From Prevotellaceae bacterium UBA7028 (lineage in GTDB: Bacteria > Bacteroidota > Bacteroidia > Bacteroidales > Bacteroidaceae), in contig DLBF01000167.1 of assembly GCA_002494215.1 (NCBI GenBank), positions 1-15,656 on the forward strand: a DNA stretch of 15,656 nt, written 5' to 3'. The notes below the pieces were generated by a model that was not told the origin of the DNA, searched no databases, and saw nothing but the letters and a program-made list of their open reading frames with translations. Made by a program: the position numbers and the translations under genes. Positions within the stretch are counted from its first letter, which is position 1. Each line of letters opens with the position of its first letter. Shown in pieces: positions 15,360 through 15,656 of the stretch.

Positions 15360-15656
<297 letters not shown>

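Overview
The window reads as a conserved, mostly housekeeping stretch of a Bacteroidales chromosome, most likely a member of the Prevotellaceae (Prevotella or Segatella type). The evidence is the protein flavour (two-GTPase Der, Bacteroidetes-style ClpX, a 723-residue RecQ with a C-terminal extension, a DUF4878-like lipoprotein), promoters with the phylum's TAnnTTTG -7 box, weak or absent Shine-Dalgarno sequences, and short degenerate heptamer repeats between genes. Genus is an inference. There is no mobile element, CRISPR array, rRNA or tRNA.

Layout. Positions 1-1446 hold the 3' part of greA followed 13 bp later by a secreted GH10 endoxylanase. Positions 1447-3894 carry a small DUF2007/zinc-ribbon protein, the ribosome-assembly GTPase der, and a small lipoprotein that starts at GTG inside a short heptamer repeat. 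A large two-half M16 zinc peptidase (3998-6805) follows. It ends at a strong hairpin terminator, and a run of three alternating GTCCG/CGGAC hairpins separates it from the convergent minus-strand pair mlaE-mlaF (8505-6953), the permease and ATPase of a lipid-transport ABC system. Divergent from mlaE is lptB (8638-9426), the ATPase of LPS export. Next comes the protein quality-control cluster tig-clpP-clpX (9552-12962), closed by a terminator. Then come recQ (13115-15286), whose stop codon lies in its own terminator, and the first 98 codons of guaB (15363 to the window end).

How the genes work together. mlaE/mlaF and lptB both serve outer-membrane lipid homeostasis and share one divergent control region. 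Trigger factor, ClpP and ClpX form the usual folding/degradation cluster. Seven promoters can be read from the -7 consensus; those of der, lptB, tig and guaB share an extended gTACyTTTGc core.

I did not find a new multi-gene system. The most interesting content is non-coding: (i) 7-bp tandem arrays sharing a sense-strand core TCAnT, at the start codon of mlaF, over the promoter of mlaE and at the start of the lipoprotein gene, all in the same orientation relative to the gene; (ii) the triple, mutually exclusive hairpin element at 6888-6948; (iii) a perfect 8-bp inverted repeat over the lptB -7 box.
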